A DNA stretch of 64,000 nucleotides from assembly GCA_005765155.1 (NCBI GenBank), contig VCCP01000006.1:632501-696500 (forward strand). Reading direction: 5' to 3'. Below are positions 45,843 through 55,896 of this stretch, in pieces; the first letter of the stretch is position 1; each line of letters begins with the position of its first letter. The notes below the pieces were generated by a model. It searched no databases. It was not told the DNA's origin and saw nothing but the letters and a program-made list of their open reading frames with translations. A program made the translations under genes and the position numbers. Source of the stretch: Zelopaecilomyces penicillatus. Taxonomy: Eukaryota; Ascomycota; Sordariomycetes; Hypocreales; Pseudodiploosporaceae.

Positions 45843-46048
45843 GGTGAATATGAGGGTGGCGGCGCGTTGTAATGATTGTTTTGAGGGGTAGAAAATTTCG
45901 CCGTTTTATCGTTAGGGTAGGTCGTATTGTTGCCTCTGAATTGATTGTCTTCGGAGTCGCTGTTGTCTTGTTGCTGTCGTTGTTTGCGGTTGTTTCTCGA
46001 TATGAATACTGCAGTGAGAGAGGCTATCAAGGCGACGATGACTCTCAT
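45839..46048 (-). CDS. Candidate 69-residue membrane-anchored small protein or uORF
   Basis: From the ATG at 46048-46046 the frame encodes 69 residues: a short hydrophobic helix right at the N-terminus (RVIVALIASLTAVFIS), a basic stretch (RNNRKQRQQQ), a hydrophilic Asn/Asp/Ser-rich tail and a C-terminal PPPSYSP that contains a PPSY (PPxY-type) motif. Its TGA overlaps the ATG of the DUF7702-like gene by ATGA. The ordered layout (anchor, basic stop-transfer, tail with a WW-binding-type motif) looks more protein-like than random UTR, but it is short. It may be a translated uORF in the leader, a dicistronic partner, or chance. There is no homology evidence that I can recall. Confidence 0.4.
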   Translation of the reverse strand: MRVIVALIASLTAVFISRNNRKQRQQQDNSDSEDNQFRGNNTTYPNDKTAKFSTPQNNHYNAPPPSYSP

Positions 46049-46719
46049 AGTAGCACGGATATGGAAGAGTCTTTTTTTTTTTGTTATTTTAAATGAGAGA
46101 GAATAAGTTAGGAGTAGCTGATAGATAAACTTTTCCCAAGGGGAGGAGAAACAAGGTTTATATGTCAAGTTGAGAGCATGGAGGATGCCGCCGGCTTCAC
46201 CGTGTAAAAAGGCTTTCCTTTTGACAACATGTTGTCATTTTCCCCACACAGGCGTAAAATGAGAAGTAGCTGATATCCATAGATTTTGGTCATTAAACTT
46301 GATGGATTAGCTCTCATTGCTTGTTGCTTTGAAGGTCGTAAATCCGTCATGGCACTAAGACTAAGCGCCAAGGCGAGAGTTCGCTCAGCCAAAAAAGTGG
46401 ACCCTAAACGATAGCGAGACCGAGGACCGAGATCGACAACCAATCTTGAAAACAGCTGGGGAGGTTGCAGTGGCGGCAGTGACAACGGATATCCGGCAGC
46501 CTGGGTGGATTATATCAAATGTGTGCGTCGGCATCAATTGGTTATGGTTGATGCGCCAACTTTTCTCTTTCGTTAGTTGGTTGCCTCTGAGCCAACATTC
46601 ACCACCAAGTCCCCTTTCCGTGGAGAGTCCATCCCATGAACTCTTCCCGCTTCTGCGAATCTCTGAACTTTGGGGTTAATCAGGCTTCTTTAAATCGAAA
46701 CATGGGCTTATGGTATTGC
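46049..46719. other. Intergenic region between two minus-strand genes
   Basis: Leader or promoter of the small ORF/DUF7702-like gene and 3' flank of the Zn2Cys6 gene. A T11-12 tract lies at about 46071-46082. No recognisable gene. Confidence 0.5.
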
Positions 46720-48066
46720 TTAAATCTTCTCAATCGTCCCTAATGGCCATTCTATCACGTACTGCCACTCTGGCCCGAGATAGGTAGCGATTGCTCTTAT
46801 TTCCCTCTCCGGTGTATCGCCGACTAACCAGGAGTCTTTGCAATGTGATGCCACGCCGAAAAAATGAGCAAGTATGACGAGAGCTCGAGCCCTCCGCTGA
46901 CCCAGCAGCTCGGTGAATCGAGTAGGCATAAGAATAGGAAACATCATGAGGCGACGAGCCAGCATCCCGATATGTTCTCCGGACTCCAGAGCCCTCATCG
47001 CAGCTCCGACGTAACAAATCGTGTTCATATAAGCCTCATTGTCGGTATCTGCTTCTACCTCTTCGATCTGGGGTTGCAATAGCCTAGGAAACCGAGACCG
47101 ATTCGCCTCACAGAATATAGCTGAGGGATCAACCAATGGGGCGCTCATCTCGACAGCTACGTTGATTGGCGACGTTGGATCTTTCCGCACCATCTCCATG
47201 GTCGTTCGAAATACGTTCCTAACGCCTTTGCATAACTGTAGCCACTGGGTTGGTGGCTCATACGGGATGAGTTGCCTTTCTCGCATGCTGGCAAATGCGT
47301 CAAAGGAAAGCAAGATCGATGTGAAACTAGCAGGGTCTGCAGTGCTCTGGTCTATTGAACTAATTGCTCTTCGGTGTTCTTGCAGCGTTGCCTCGAGGTA
47401 TCGTGCTCGTTGTGTAGGTAGGTCACTGATTACCCATGAAAGTTCATTGTTGCCCGTAGCTGACATTTGCAGAATGGAAATTGCCAGAATAGCATTAAGC
47501 AGAGGGTTGTACTTCAACGCCATTTTGGGAACATCGACGCTCCATACTTTCTTGACCGCAGGAAGAAAAGTTCCCGGAAGTGACTGGCTGACTTCCGTTG
47601 TGTAATAGTGTAGCAGGCCGAGTTCCATGTGACGACGCCCACGACTCTCAACCGTCAGCGAGCCGATAATTGAATCATCGCCACCCTCAATTTCGAATAG
47701 TTGAGAAGATGCAGTCAAACTAACCTCCCGTGAGGCTGTAACATTGGGTTCCTGGCTAGCGGCTTTCCCAGAGCGACGATCATACTTGCATTTCACCTGA
47801 TGACGGCTGCAGCCACCCTGAAAGACTCAATGGCTGGTAAGCGTGCTTGTTCTCTAATATGATGATGTAGTGAGAGTAAAGGAAATAGACTTGACAACTG
47901 ACACATGTTGGATGAGTCTCATCACACTATTTGCAAAGGATGATAGGGCCATGTCAGTTAATCTTCGTCATTTATAGGGTGGTGTGGGTACCAAACGCAC
48001 CTTGACACGGCGCTCTCGGCAGCGTACGCAGCCTGTTTTGGACTTGGTGTGATATAAACGAGGCAT
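46720..48066 (-). CDS. Zn2Cys6 binuclear-cluster transcription factor
   Basis: Three exons on the minus strand: 48066-48001, 47926-47891 and 47817-46720, giving 399 residues. The DNA-binding cluster is rebuilt only by splicing: GCVRCRERRVK from exon 1, CDETHPTCVSCQ from exon 2 and GGCSRHQVKCKYD from exon 3. The first five cysteines (13, 16, 23, 30, 33) have canonical spacing; the sixth ligand would be C37 or C44, spaced 3 or 10 rather than the usual 6-8. The rest is the helical effector part of short Upc2-type fungal regulators: HMELGLLHYYTTEVSQSLPG, VPKMALKYNPLLNAILAISILQMSA, AILSFDAFAS-like helices and a C-terminal WQYVIEWP. It probably regulates transcription in the nucleus; targets are unknown. 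It is divergent from the LysM gene, 605 bases away. Confidence 0.86.
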
Positions 48067-48671
48067 TCTTGACAAGTTTGGTCACCATGGATGGCTATTA
48101 GGAGGAGAGAGCAACCCACATTTGAAGTCGTATGACCAAGGTGAATACTAAGTCATCTGGCGTGTAGAGTAGAAACAAAGATGCTGGACGTGCTTGCAAC
48201 TAAGAAACGCTCAACAGCTAACCAGTACTTGCCGCCTTTTCAGGGCGGACCTGTGAAGCAAATTAATACCCTGCAATTATTCACAGCTAGCTCCAGTTGA
48301 GTGTGATGGGGCAAGGTTAGTTGACATTACAGAAGGGAAACTAACTGAAATTGGCATAGCCTTGAGACCGGCATCAGAGGTCGTTCTGTTAGCCGGACTT
48401 CAACCACAGCACTTAGAAAAAGCTAGAATGAGGCCATGTGTCTTAACACCGGATACTATGTCTGATCCACAAACAAAGCTCCATCACCGAGCTTTGTCCA
48501 TGATGCTGACCCTGCTCTTGTGGTCCTTACATCCAAAGCTCCTCTTGCATTCTCCCAGCCTCCCATTATTCATTTCCGAGCTTACCAGGGACGGCCCTTT
48601 ATTCTTCCTTGAACAAACTCTGCTAAGCTTAAATAGAGGAGCTCTGAGCTCTGAGCTGTCGAGCTTTATCT
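48067..48671. promoter_or_regulatory. Shared divergent upstream region of the Zn2Cys6 and LysM genes
   Basis: 605 bases lie between two divergent start codons. Near 48644-48664 there are closely repeated GAGCTC/GAGCTGT motifs (GAGCTCTGAGCTCTGAGCTG) directly before the LysM start. These could be a duplication or regulator half-sites; no known site is claimed. Confidence 0.45.
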
Positions 48672-49211
48672 ATGCCTCAATCTTCGCATTACGACAATGA
48701 AAATGGGCGTCTCCCGGATGGCATGTCACGGGTCGGCTACGATGCCGATACCCAGGTCTACACATTCCGGGATAGCGATGGCAGCTACTGGGAGTCGGCC
48801 CCAGGCTGTGAATACGGGCTTCTCACTCAGGTGGGAAGCGCTTCCTCGCATGAAGACGCTGGCGACACGGAGCCCTTCCTTTTGAATGGGGCCTCTACTC
48901 AAAAGACATCCTGGCGACACGAACTCATGCCTCTCTTGAACTTTGGAGTTCTGATAGGCTTGTCCCTTTTGCTACTTTTTTGGTTCCTCCACCGCAGCGC
49001 TGCCTCAGATATGGACACGGGCTACGTTGTGAGCTGCGCTGGACGAAGCGTAACGGTGCAGGAAGATAATACATGCTGGGGGTTGGCTAAGAACGGGGGC
49101 ATCAGCGTTGACGACTTGCTTGGAGAGAATCTCGGTCTTGACTGCAAGAAGTTGAGCATTGGCTCAACGATTTGTCTGCCTGCAGAAAAACCAGTTAGCA
49201 AATCTACATGA
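48672..49211 (+). CDS. Membrane-anchored LysM-domain protein
   Basis: A single exon of 179 residues without a signal peptide. The N-terminal 85 residues are polar (MSRVGYDADTQVYTFRDSDGSYWESAPG is the recognisable fungal start block). One hydrophobic helix follows at about residues 90-107 (LNFGVLIGLSLLLLFWFL), then a C-terminal LysM-like module with TVQEDNTCWGLAKNGG, VDDLLGENLGLDCKKLSIGSTICLP. This includes the family pattern of a Cys-W start and an 'L.IGSTICLP' end, and a likely disulphide. The order cytosolic part, helix, LysM suggests a type II membrane protein with the LysM outside or in the ER lumen. LysM domains bind chitin or peptidoglycan fragments, but secreted effectors of this type normally have a signal peptide and this one does not. 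It is divergent from a Zn2Cys6 regulator. Confidence 0.85.
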   Translation: MPQSSHYDNENGRLPDGMSRVGYDADTQVYTFRDSDGSYWESAPGCEYGLLTQVGSASSHEDAGDTEPFLLNGASTQKTSWRHELMPLLNFGVLIGLSLLLLFWFLHRSAASDMDTGYVVSCAGRSVTVQEDNTCWGLAKNGGISVDDLLGENLGLDCKKLSIGSTICLPAEKPVSKST

Positions 49212-49699
49212 AGCTCAGATCCGGATTCTTGATGCAGCCAATGCCTTGTCAAATGACTGCATTTGTTCCGCTGGACGCCCTACGTATATTTCTACGTCGC
49301 ATATCCAGCCACGCGTCAAGTCGAGCATGTATTAGGTCATGCTGAACACTCTGAAATGGGGCCGTCTAGCTCGGTCTTCAGCCAAGCCCCAAACCGAGTT
49401 GCACGGCAAACTCCGTTTCAGCATCGCTCCGTGCATGGCTATACCTCGGCACTGTCTGGCCAACTATGTCAACTGGCGGCCAGTTGGCCAAGGTACCCCG
49501 GTACCAACGCTACGCGCGACTGACCTTGCCGATTTTTGCAACTGGACCCCTCCGAAGCGGGGCTGCCAATCCTAGCTTGGGACGTCAGTATTTTTTCACC
49601 CCTCCATGCAGAATATTTTTTTCTTTCACACAACCTTACACTTTCACCATCTTTATTTACACTTGGGTTGGTCAATATACAATCAAGTGAACCGTCAAG
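49212..49699. other. Intergenic region, KAP123 promoter
   Basis: About 490 bases between two plus-strand genes. The last 100 bases are a CT/CA-rich leader ending in CCGTCAAGATGG at the importin start. No further gene is recognised. Confidence 0.5.
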
Positions 49700-52600
49700 A
49701 TGGACAAGGATAAGCTTGCTCAGCTGCTGCAGGCCAGCCAAGTTCGTACGTGTTGCTTCTCTTGCCTCCAACACGGGGAGGTTTCTGGTTGCCTTGTGCT
49801 TCTCGACTGACAATTTTCGTTTTCAGCCAATACGGAACAGGTCAAAGCTGTGACGGCAGACCTCCAGAAGAACTACTACTCTCAAGCCGAGTCTCTTCTG
49901 CTGCTTATCGAGATTTCTCTCACCCACGACGATGTCGCCGTCCGACAGCAGGCATCAGTGCAGGCTCTTCGCCTAGTGCCTAAGCACTGGCAGAAGACCG
50001 CACAACAGCAGAAGCCTCTTGTTCGCTCACATCTTCTTCAGGGCACTCTGAAGGAGACATCTTCAGCCAACCGTCACTCTCTGGCTCGTTTGGTTGCTGG
50101 CATTGTTGGTGACGACATGGAGCAGGGCGAAGGTGATGATTTCCTGAAGGAGCTTCTCCCCCTGAACACCAGTGACAACGTCGTTGCTCGGGAGGTTGGC
50201 TCGTACGTCTTGTATGCCATGCTGGAGGAAGATCCTCAACACTTCAGTGATCACACCGACCAGCTGCTTCAGCTGTTCCAATCTCGCATTGAGGACCCTG
50301 AGAGCAAGGAGGTTCGCATGAACATTGTTCGTGCCATTGGTGCGATTTTAATGATCATCGAGCCCGAAGAGGACGTTGAAGCCCTCAAGGCTATCCAGGG
50401 ATTTGTTCCCCACTTGGTCAACATTCTCAAGGCTACTGTGGAGGCTGGTGATGAGGAGAGCTACAGTATCGTCTTCGATGTTTTCCACTCATTCATTGCC
50501 TATGATCCCTCGCTTCTTGCGCTTCATCTGCGGGATCTTCTGCAGTTCATGATTGAGTTAGCTGGCAACGCCAATGCCGAGGATGATCCTCGTTCGCAAG
50601 CTCTCGGGTTCCTCATCCAGAGTGTTCGTTTCCGCCGCATGAAGATCCAGGGCATGAAGGATCTTGGCGCCGAGTTGATGGTCAAGGCCATGCACATCAT
50701 CGTTGACCTCGACTCAGACGATGAAGAGGACATGTCACCAGCCCGCGTTGCGATTAGCTTGATTGACCAGCTAGCCAACGAGCTGCCTCCCCGACAGGTC
50801 ATTGTGCCTCTTCTCGAGCAGTTCCCTGCCTTTGCCACCAACCAGGACCCCCGCTACCGAATGGCTGCTATGTTGGCTCTTGGCAATGCTGCCGAGGGTG
50901 CCCCTGATTTCATCTCCACCCAACTGCAGCCACTGCTCCCAACCATTATCAACCTTCTTTGCGATCCCGAGGGCCGGGTCAGGCACGCTGCCCTTGTTGG
51001 TCTCATTCATCTCGCCGAGGAGATGGCTGATGAGATGGCCACTCACCACGAGCAGATTATTGCTGCAGTACTGAAGAATCTTGAGTCTGCCTCTCAGGGC
51101 GCCTCGGATAAGCAGAACATCAGCATCATTCGGTGCGCCTGTGGTGCTCTTGATACCTTCGGTGATGGTATCGACACCAAAATCATGGCTCAGTATGGTC
51201 CTAACCTGATTGGCCCCATGGTCAAGCTGTTGGATCACGAGGACTTCGGAATCAAGGCTGCCGCTGCATCTGCCATTGGTGCCATCGCTTCATCCATGGA
51301 GAAGGCATTTGAACCCTATTTCGAGGATGTGATGAAGTCTCTTGCCAACTTCGTCATGATCAAGGACAACGAAGATGCCATGAATCTCAGGAGCTCTACC
51401 TGCGACAGCTTAGGCCGCATTGCCTTGGCAGTTGGGCCTGAGGCTTTCCAGCCCTATGTCATGGACTTGATGAAGGCTAGCGAGGAGGCTCTCAGCCTTG
51501 ACAACCCCAGACTGAAAGAGACGAGCTTCATTCTTTGGTCCAACCTGTCTAAGGTTTACCATGAGCAATTTGACCACTTCCTCGAGGGCGTCTTCCAGGG
51601 TATTTTTGCCTCTTTGGAACTCGAGGAGGAAGAGATTGAGGTTCCCGGCCTTGATCCTAGCCAACTGGAGGATGGCACTATCGTCATTGGTGGCAAGCGA
51701 GTCAAGGTCAAGGCCCCAGAGAGTGACGAGAATCTCACCATTGCCACCGGCGGCGATGATGAGTGGGATGACATTGAAGATCTTCATGACCTTGGCGGTG
51801 GCATCACTGCTGTGGCTATGGAGCAAGAGATTGCCCTCGATGTTCTCGGTGATGTCATCTCCAACTCTTGCAACAGCACCAATCTTGAGACCTACGTGGA
51901 GCGGACCATCGAGAAGGTTGTGCCCTTCACTGAGCATGACTACGAAGGCTGCCGAAAGACAGCCATCTCAACTCTTTGGCGAACCTATGCTCGTGTTTTC
52001 CAGGTCTGGGAAGAAGGCGCTGGAGTTAAGTGGGAGACTGGCATGCCACCAAAGCCTGCGCCTCCCGCATCCATTGTCTCCATCGGACAGACCCTCTATG
52101 AGGCTACTATGACCATCTGGGCTAACGATAGCGACCGGTATGTATTTCTTCCAACTACTTGCTCTTTTGTTTTGAATCTATGTGATGAATACCTTGCGTT
52201 ATACCCAGCTCACTCAGACGCATTGCGATTGCTGAGAACGCGTCTAATCTACTTCTGATTTCAACATTTTCCCCAATATTTTTACTGTGAACAGTTTTGA
52301 TATAACAATGAATCTAACTCTTCATAGATCTGTCGTCACCGACGTCAACAGAAATGTTGCTGCTACACTCAAGGCCTGCGGTCCTGCCGTGTTGACCTCC
52401 AAGGACAGCATGCTTCAGGAGGTTGTCTCAGTCATCAGTCTTCTCATTACCCGTTCTCACCCTTGTCAACTTGATTTGGGAGAGGAAGACGAGGAACAGG
52501 ATGTGGACGCAGGATCGTCCGAGTATGACTGGCTTGCGATTGATACTGCTCTGGATGTCATTGTTGGCCTTGCTGCTGCCCTGGGCCCCGACTTCGGCGA

Positions 52601-53330
52601 GCTGTGGAAGGTCTTCGAGAAGCCTATTCTCAAGTTGGCAAGCTCCAGTGAAGACCTGCACCGATCCACCGCTGTCGGCACCATTGCTGAGATCACCAAA
52701 TATACTGGTCAGGCTATCACACCATATACTGAATCTGTTGGCCAGGCTTTGCTGCGACGGTTATCTGACGAGGATGCTCTTACCAAGTCCAACGCAGCCT
52801 ACGCAATTGGCTTGTTGGTTCTAAACTCCACAGAAACGTCAAAGACGATTCCCCTCTACCCTCGGATGTGGGAGAAGCTTGAGCCTTTGCTGGCCATGCG
52901 CGAAATGCGCATCACTGACAACGTGGCGGGCGCCTTGTCTCGCATGATGATGAAGCACCCCGACAACGACTTTGTTGCCCAGGCTCTCCCTGCTGTTGTT
53001 GCTACTCTGCCACTGCAGGAGGAGTATGAGGAGAATGAGCCCATTTACCAATGCATCTACAAACTCTGTAAGTTTACTACACAGAAACATGAGATTCGCA
53101 ATAACAACGTGCTAACAACATTTACAGATGATCAATCCAACCAGACTGTCCAAAACCTTACACCACAACTGATTGGCATCTTTGAAAAGGTTCTTAGCCC
53201 TCCAGAGGAGCAACTTGAACAAGAGACGCGACAGATTCTGCAGCAGACGGTACAGATGCTGTACAAGGCAAAGCCTGATCTGTTTTCGAACAACCCGGGT
53301 CTGTTGCAATTGGCAGGCGCCTCACAGTAA
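49700..53330 (+). CDS. KAP123: Importin beta-4 / karyopherin Kap123
   Basis: Four exons: 49700-49745, 49827-52137, 52328-53067 and 53128-53330, giving 1099 residues, near the 1113 of yeast Kap123. The product is a continuous HEAT-repeat solenoid. Typical blocks are AVRQQASVQALRLVPKHW near the N-terminus, PRYRMAAMLALGNAAEGAPDF, DPEGRVRHAALVGLIHLAEE, HEDFGIKAAAASAIGAIASSM, VNRNVAATLKACGP and LTKSNAAYAIGLLVLNS. Acidic loops (SDDEEDMS, GDDEWDDIEDL, GEEDEEQDVDAGSSEYDW) match the family. Kap123 carries ribosomal proteins and histones H3/H4 into the nucleus. Intron 2 is unusually long for the window (190 bases), and intron 3 is 60 bases, a multiple of three and stop-free, so unspliced message would insert 20 residues. 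The short first exon (46 bases) is required for MDKDKLAQLLQASQV. Confidence 0.95.
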
Positions 53331-53908
53331 ATAAAACTAGAGGCGACGAGGATATGAGGATATGATCAAACTATACCCATTTGATGAGCTACAACGCAGT
53401 TTGGGGGTATTTATATATAGATAAAAGGTGCATGTTAATAGAGCGATTGAATGATGAAGAATTAAATTACATGGAATGCATGAAAACGATTTGATGTGAA
53501 TGTGTGTGCCAATCCTTTATCCATTAGGCTTATGAACTCAATTGTAGGTGGCCATGAAGTCGATGTTGTGAGTTGAGCGCAATTCCCTAATCTTTGGACA
53601 GCACGTCACGTCACCAGATACTTTGATGAACAAATTATTTGCAGAAAGAAAGAACATACATAATCTTACCAAAATATATATTATTGGAAAAAGTCTCATT
53701 GCATTCATTGGCAACTTAAAACTGACTGACCAACTAATAGTCGACCATAATCATCAGCTTCCAAATGTCATGCAATATCCAAACCACCACAAAACCAAGC
53801 CCTCGCTCAATTCCAAACAAACAAAGATACACACACACACATCTCAACTGGGTACTAAATCCCCCATCGTCAATGCTTCCACAAATAATGACACAACGAG
53901 ATTTTTCT
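53331..53908. other. Convergent intergenic region
   Basis: AT-rich interval between the 3' ends of KAP123 (plus) and the flavin monooxygenase gene (minus). A short CA run occurs near 53829-53842. No gene recognised. Confidence 0.55.
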
Positions 53909-55896
53909 TCAGTCCTGCTTCGCCTTCGCAAGCACCTCATCAGAAATATAGCGATAGTCCTCCAGTCCATAAGACTTCCAAATCTCCCCAAATAAGCCGC
54001 TCTTGCGATGGAAATTTACCCCAAGATCACGCTGAAGCAAATCATAATATGGCACAGCATCGAATGCAAAGGCCGGCGCCTTGTTACCCCAGTCCATGGG
54101 GTGTCTCCAGTGGCCAAACCGGTTATGCAACACTGTCTCGTACTGAAGTTTCTGCATCAATGACTCGTCATCAACGGCCAAATGAGGGTCGTACTGAAGC
54201 AAGCCCGCAAAGTATGCGCTGATCCAAATACTCTGCATGTGCGCAAGCATTGAAGTACTGAAGCTGGCCGTCATTCCGCTGAACGCGATGTCTCTGCAGC
54301 GCAGGAGACGCTCCGAGGGTGGGACCATGAAACGATGCAGCATATAGGGAGTCAAGCCCTTGTAGGGTGTTGGCGATCCTTTTTTGTCACTAAGGGGCTT
54401 GTAGTAATCCGGCAAGGATGGCTGGTCCCTCAGCCTGGGGAAACGTCTGAGAATTTCGCTGTCTGCCCGTCGAATAAGTTCACTATGATTCCCAAGATCC
54501 TCTGGCAATGCTTTATCCGTCTTCATATGTGGAATTCCAATTTCTTGGTCAATGCCCTCGGGAAGGAATTTAAAAGGCGGTTCTTGTTTCCAGCCAGTGT
54601 GTACCAAGAGAATCTCCGAGTCTAGCGACGTTCCGTCGGCAAGATGCACTTTGCCTGGACTCAGGTGGTCGATTTCGCTGATGTAGATCTTCGCCTTGCC
54701 GCTTTTGATGATATCGAAGAAGTTTTCATCGTAGTTGAGAATGGCAAAACTGAGTGATGCATACATTGGCTCGATCCAAGGGTTGAGTTTTGCCGTCTCG
54801 GGATGAGAATCATAATCATTGAGGCCCTTGACGTCGGCACCTAGAATCTTCCAAAAAGTATCCACGATGATCCTTCCAAGAAAAGTGCCGTGGAGAAACC
54901 TTCTGATGCTAGAATAACCATCGACCTCACCCCATATGCAGGGGCTAAACCATGTGAGGAACCGAATATCTGTAAAGTTATAGCTTTCACTCCACTAAAC
55001 GTCTTCAAACTCCATTTGAACTTACTGGAGAGCTTTTCCATCCATAACTTGAACGGTGTAACGTGTGGTGGTGTCATCCAGCTTGGGCCGTGACCAGAGG
55101 CTATACGTTCCGCGTGTTAGATCAGCAGACATTGATAGAAGATAAAGGGGTGTGCAGCAGCATACAACGGATGACCCAATTAACGTCTACGCCTGCCTTG
55201 GTGTAAGAGTACACGGTATCCCAAGCAAATTTGCCTGCTCCAAAGATCGTAGCAGTCTTGATATTGTGCAAGGTGTCAATATTTTTGGGCAAGTCCTTGC
55301 TATGGAAGATTTTGCCGCCAAACGTATCCTGGCCTTCAAAATGGGGCATGAAAGGTTCATTTGTAAGGCCACTCGCTACGATGAGACGACGAGCGAACAT
55401 CTTGGACTCTTTCCCATTGTGGGAGAGTGTAAGAGTCCAGCCCCCCTCCTCTGTTTCTTGGTGCTCGGCAGATATAACCTTGGTGTCTAGGCGGATGTGC
55501 TCATCAAGTCCAAACTTGACTGCATACGCCTTCAGGTAGGCATTTATTGCAGAACCTGTCATATGCTGACCAGGTTTTACGTCGAAGACATTTGGGTCCA
55601 GGGGGAAATCCGGAAACTCATAGGTTCCCAATAAATTGTTAGTCTTCAAATCCGGATACAGGCGCTCATCTGCCCATGTTCCACCAAGTGTAGACTGAGA
55701 GTCTAGTATTGCCAGTGAGTCTGCAGTGCGGGTAAGGCGATACTGTTTCGCGGTGGATAGACCATATATCCCTGCCAAGCACCTTATCAGCATCATGTTT
55801 TGTATTCAATTGGTCTTTTTAAGACTTGATCATCTTTTTTTTTTGTCCAAGTCGTTACTCACCTGCACCTATTACTACACAATCCAGGGTTTCCAT
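53909..55896 (-). CDS. Flavin-dependent monooxygenase (FMO/BVMO-like)
   Basis: Four exons on the minus strand: 55896-55863, 55771-55166, 55100-55026 and 54969-53909, giving 591 residues. The FAD-binding motif GAGIYG is completed by the first splice (VVIGAG plus IYGLSTAKQYR). The next parts are GGTWADERLYPDLKTNNLLGTYEFPDF and the family signature FGGKIFHSKDLP (FxGxxxHxxx type). A second dinucleotide-binding segment follows (ATIFGAGKFAWDTVY), then WMTPPHVTPFKLWMEKL, FLTWFSPCIWGEVDGY and VHTGWKQEPPFKFLPEGI. This is the fungal flavin-containing monooxygenase group, which uses NADPH and oxygen on small organic substrates. No biosynthetic cluster surrounds it, so no substrate is suggested. Three short introns interrupt otherwise unreadable frame changes, so the unspliced sequence looks broken but is not. 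Confidence 0.88.

Noticed and set aside
51410..51937. 175-codon minus-strand frame inside KAP123
   Set aside because: Antisense shadow of HEAT-repeat coding sequence.
54841..55796. Apparent frameshifts in the flavin monooxygenase
   Set aside because: Three GT-AG introns with matching phases remove every break, so it is not a pseudogene.
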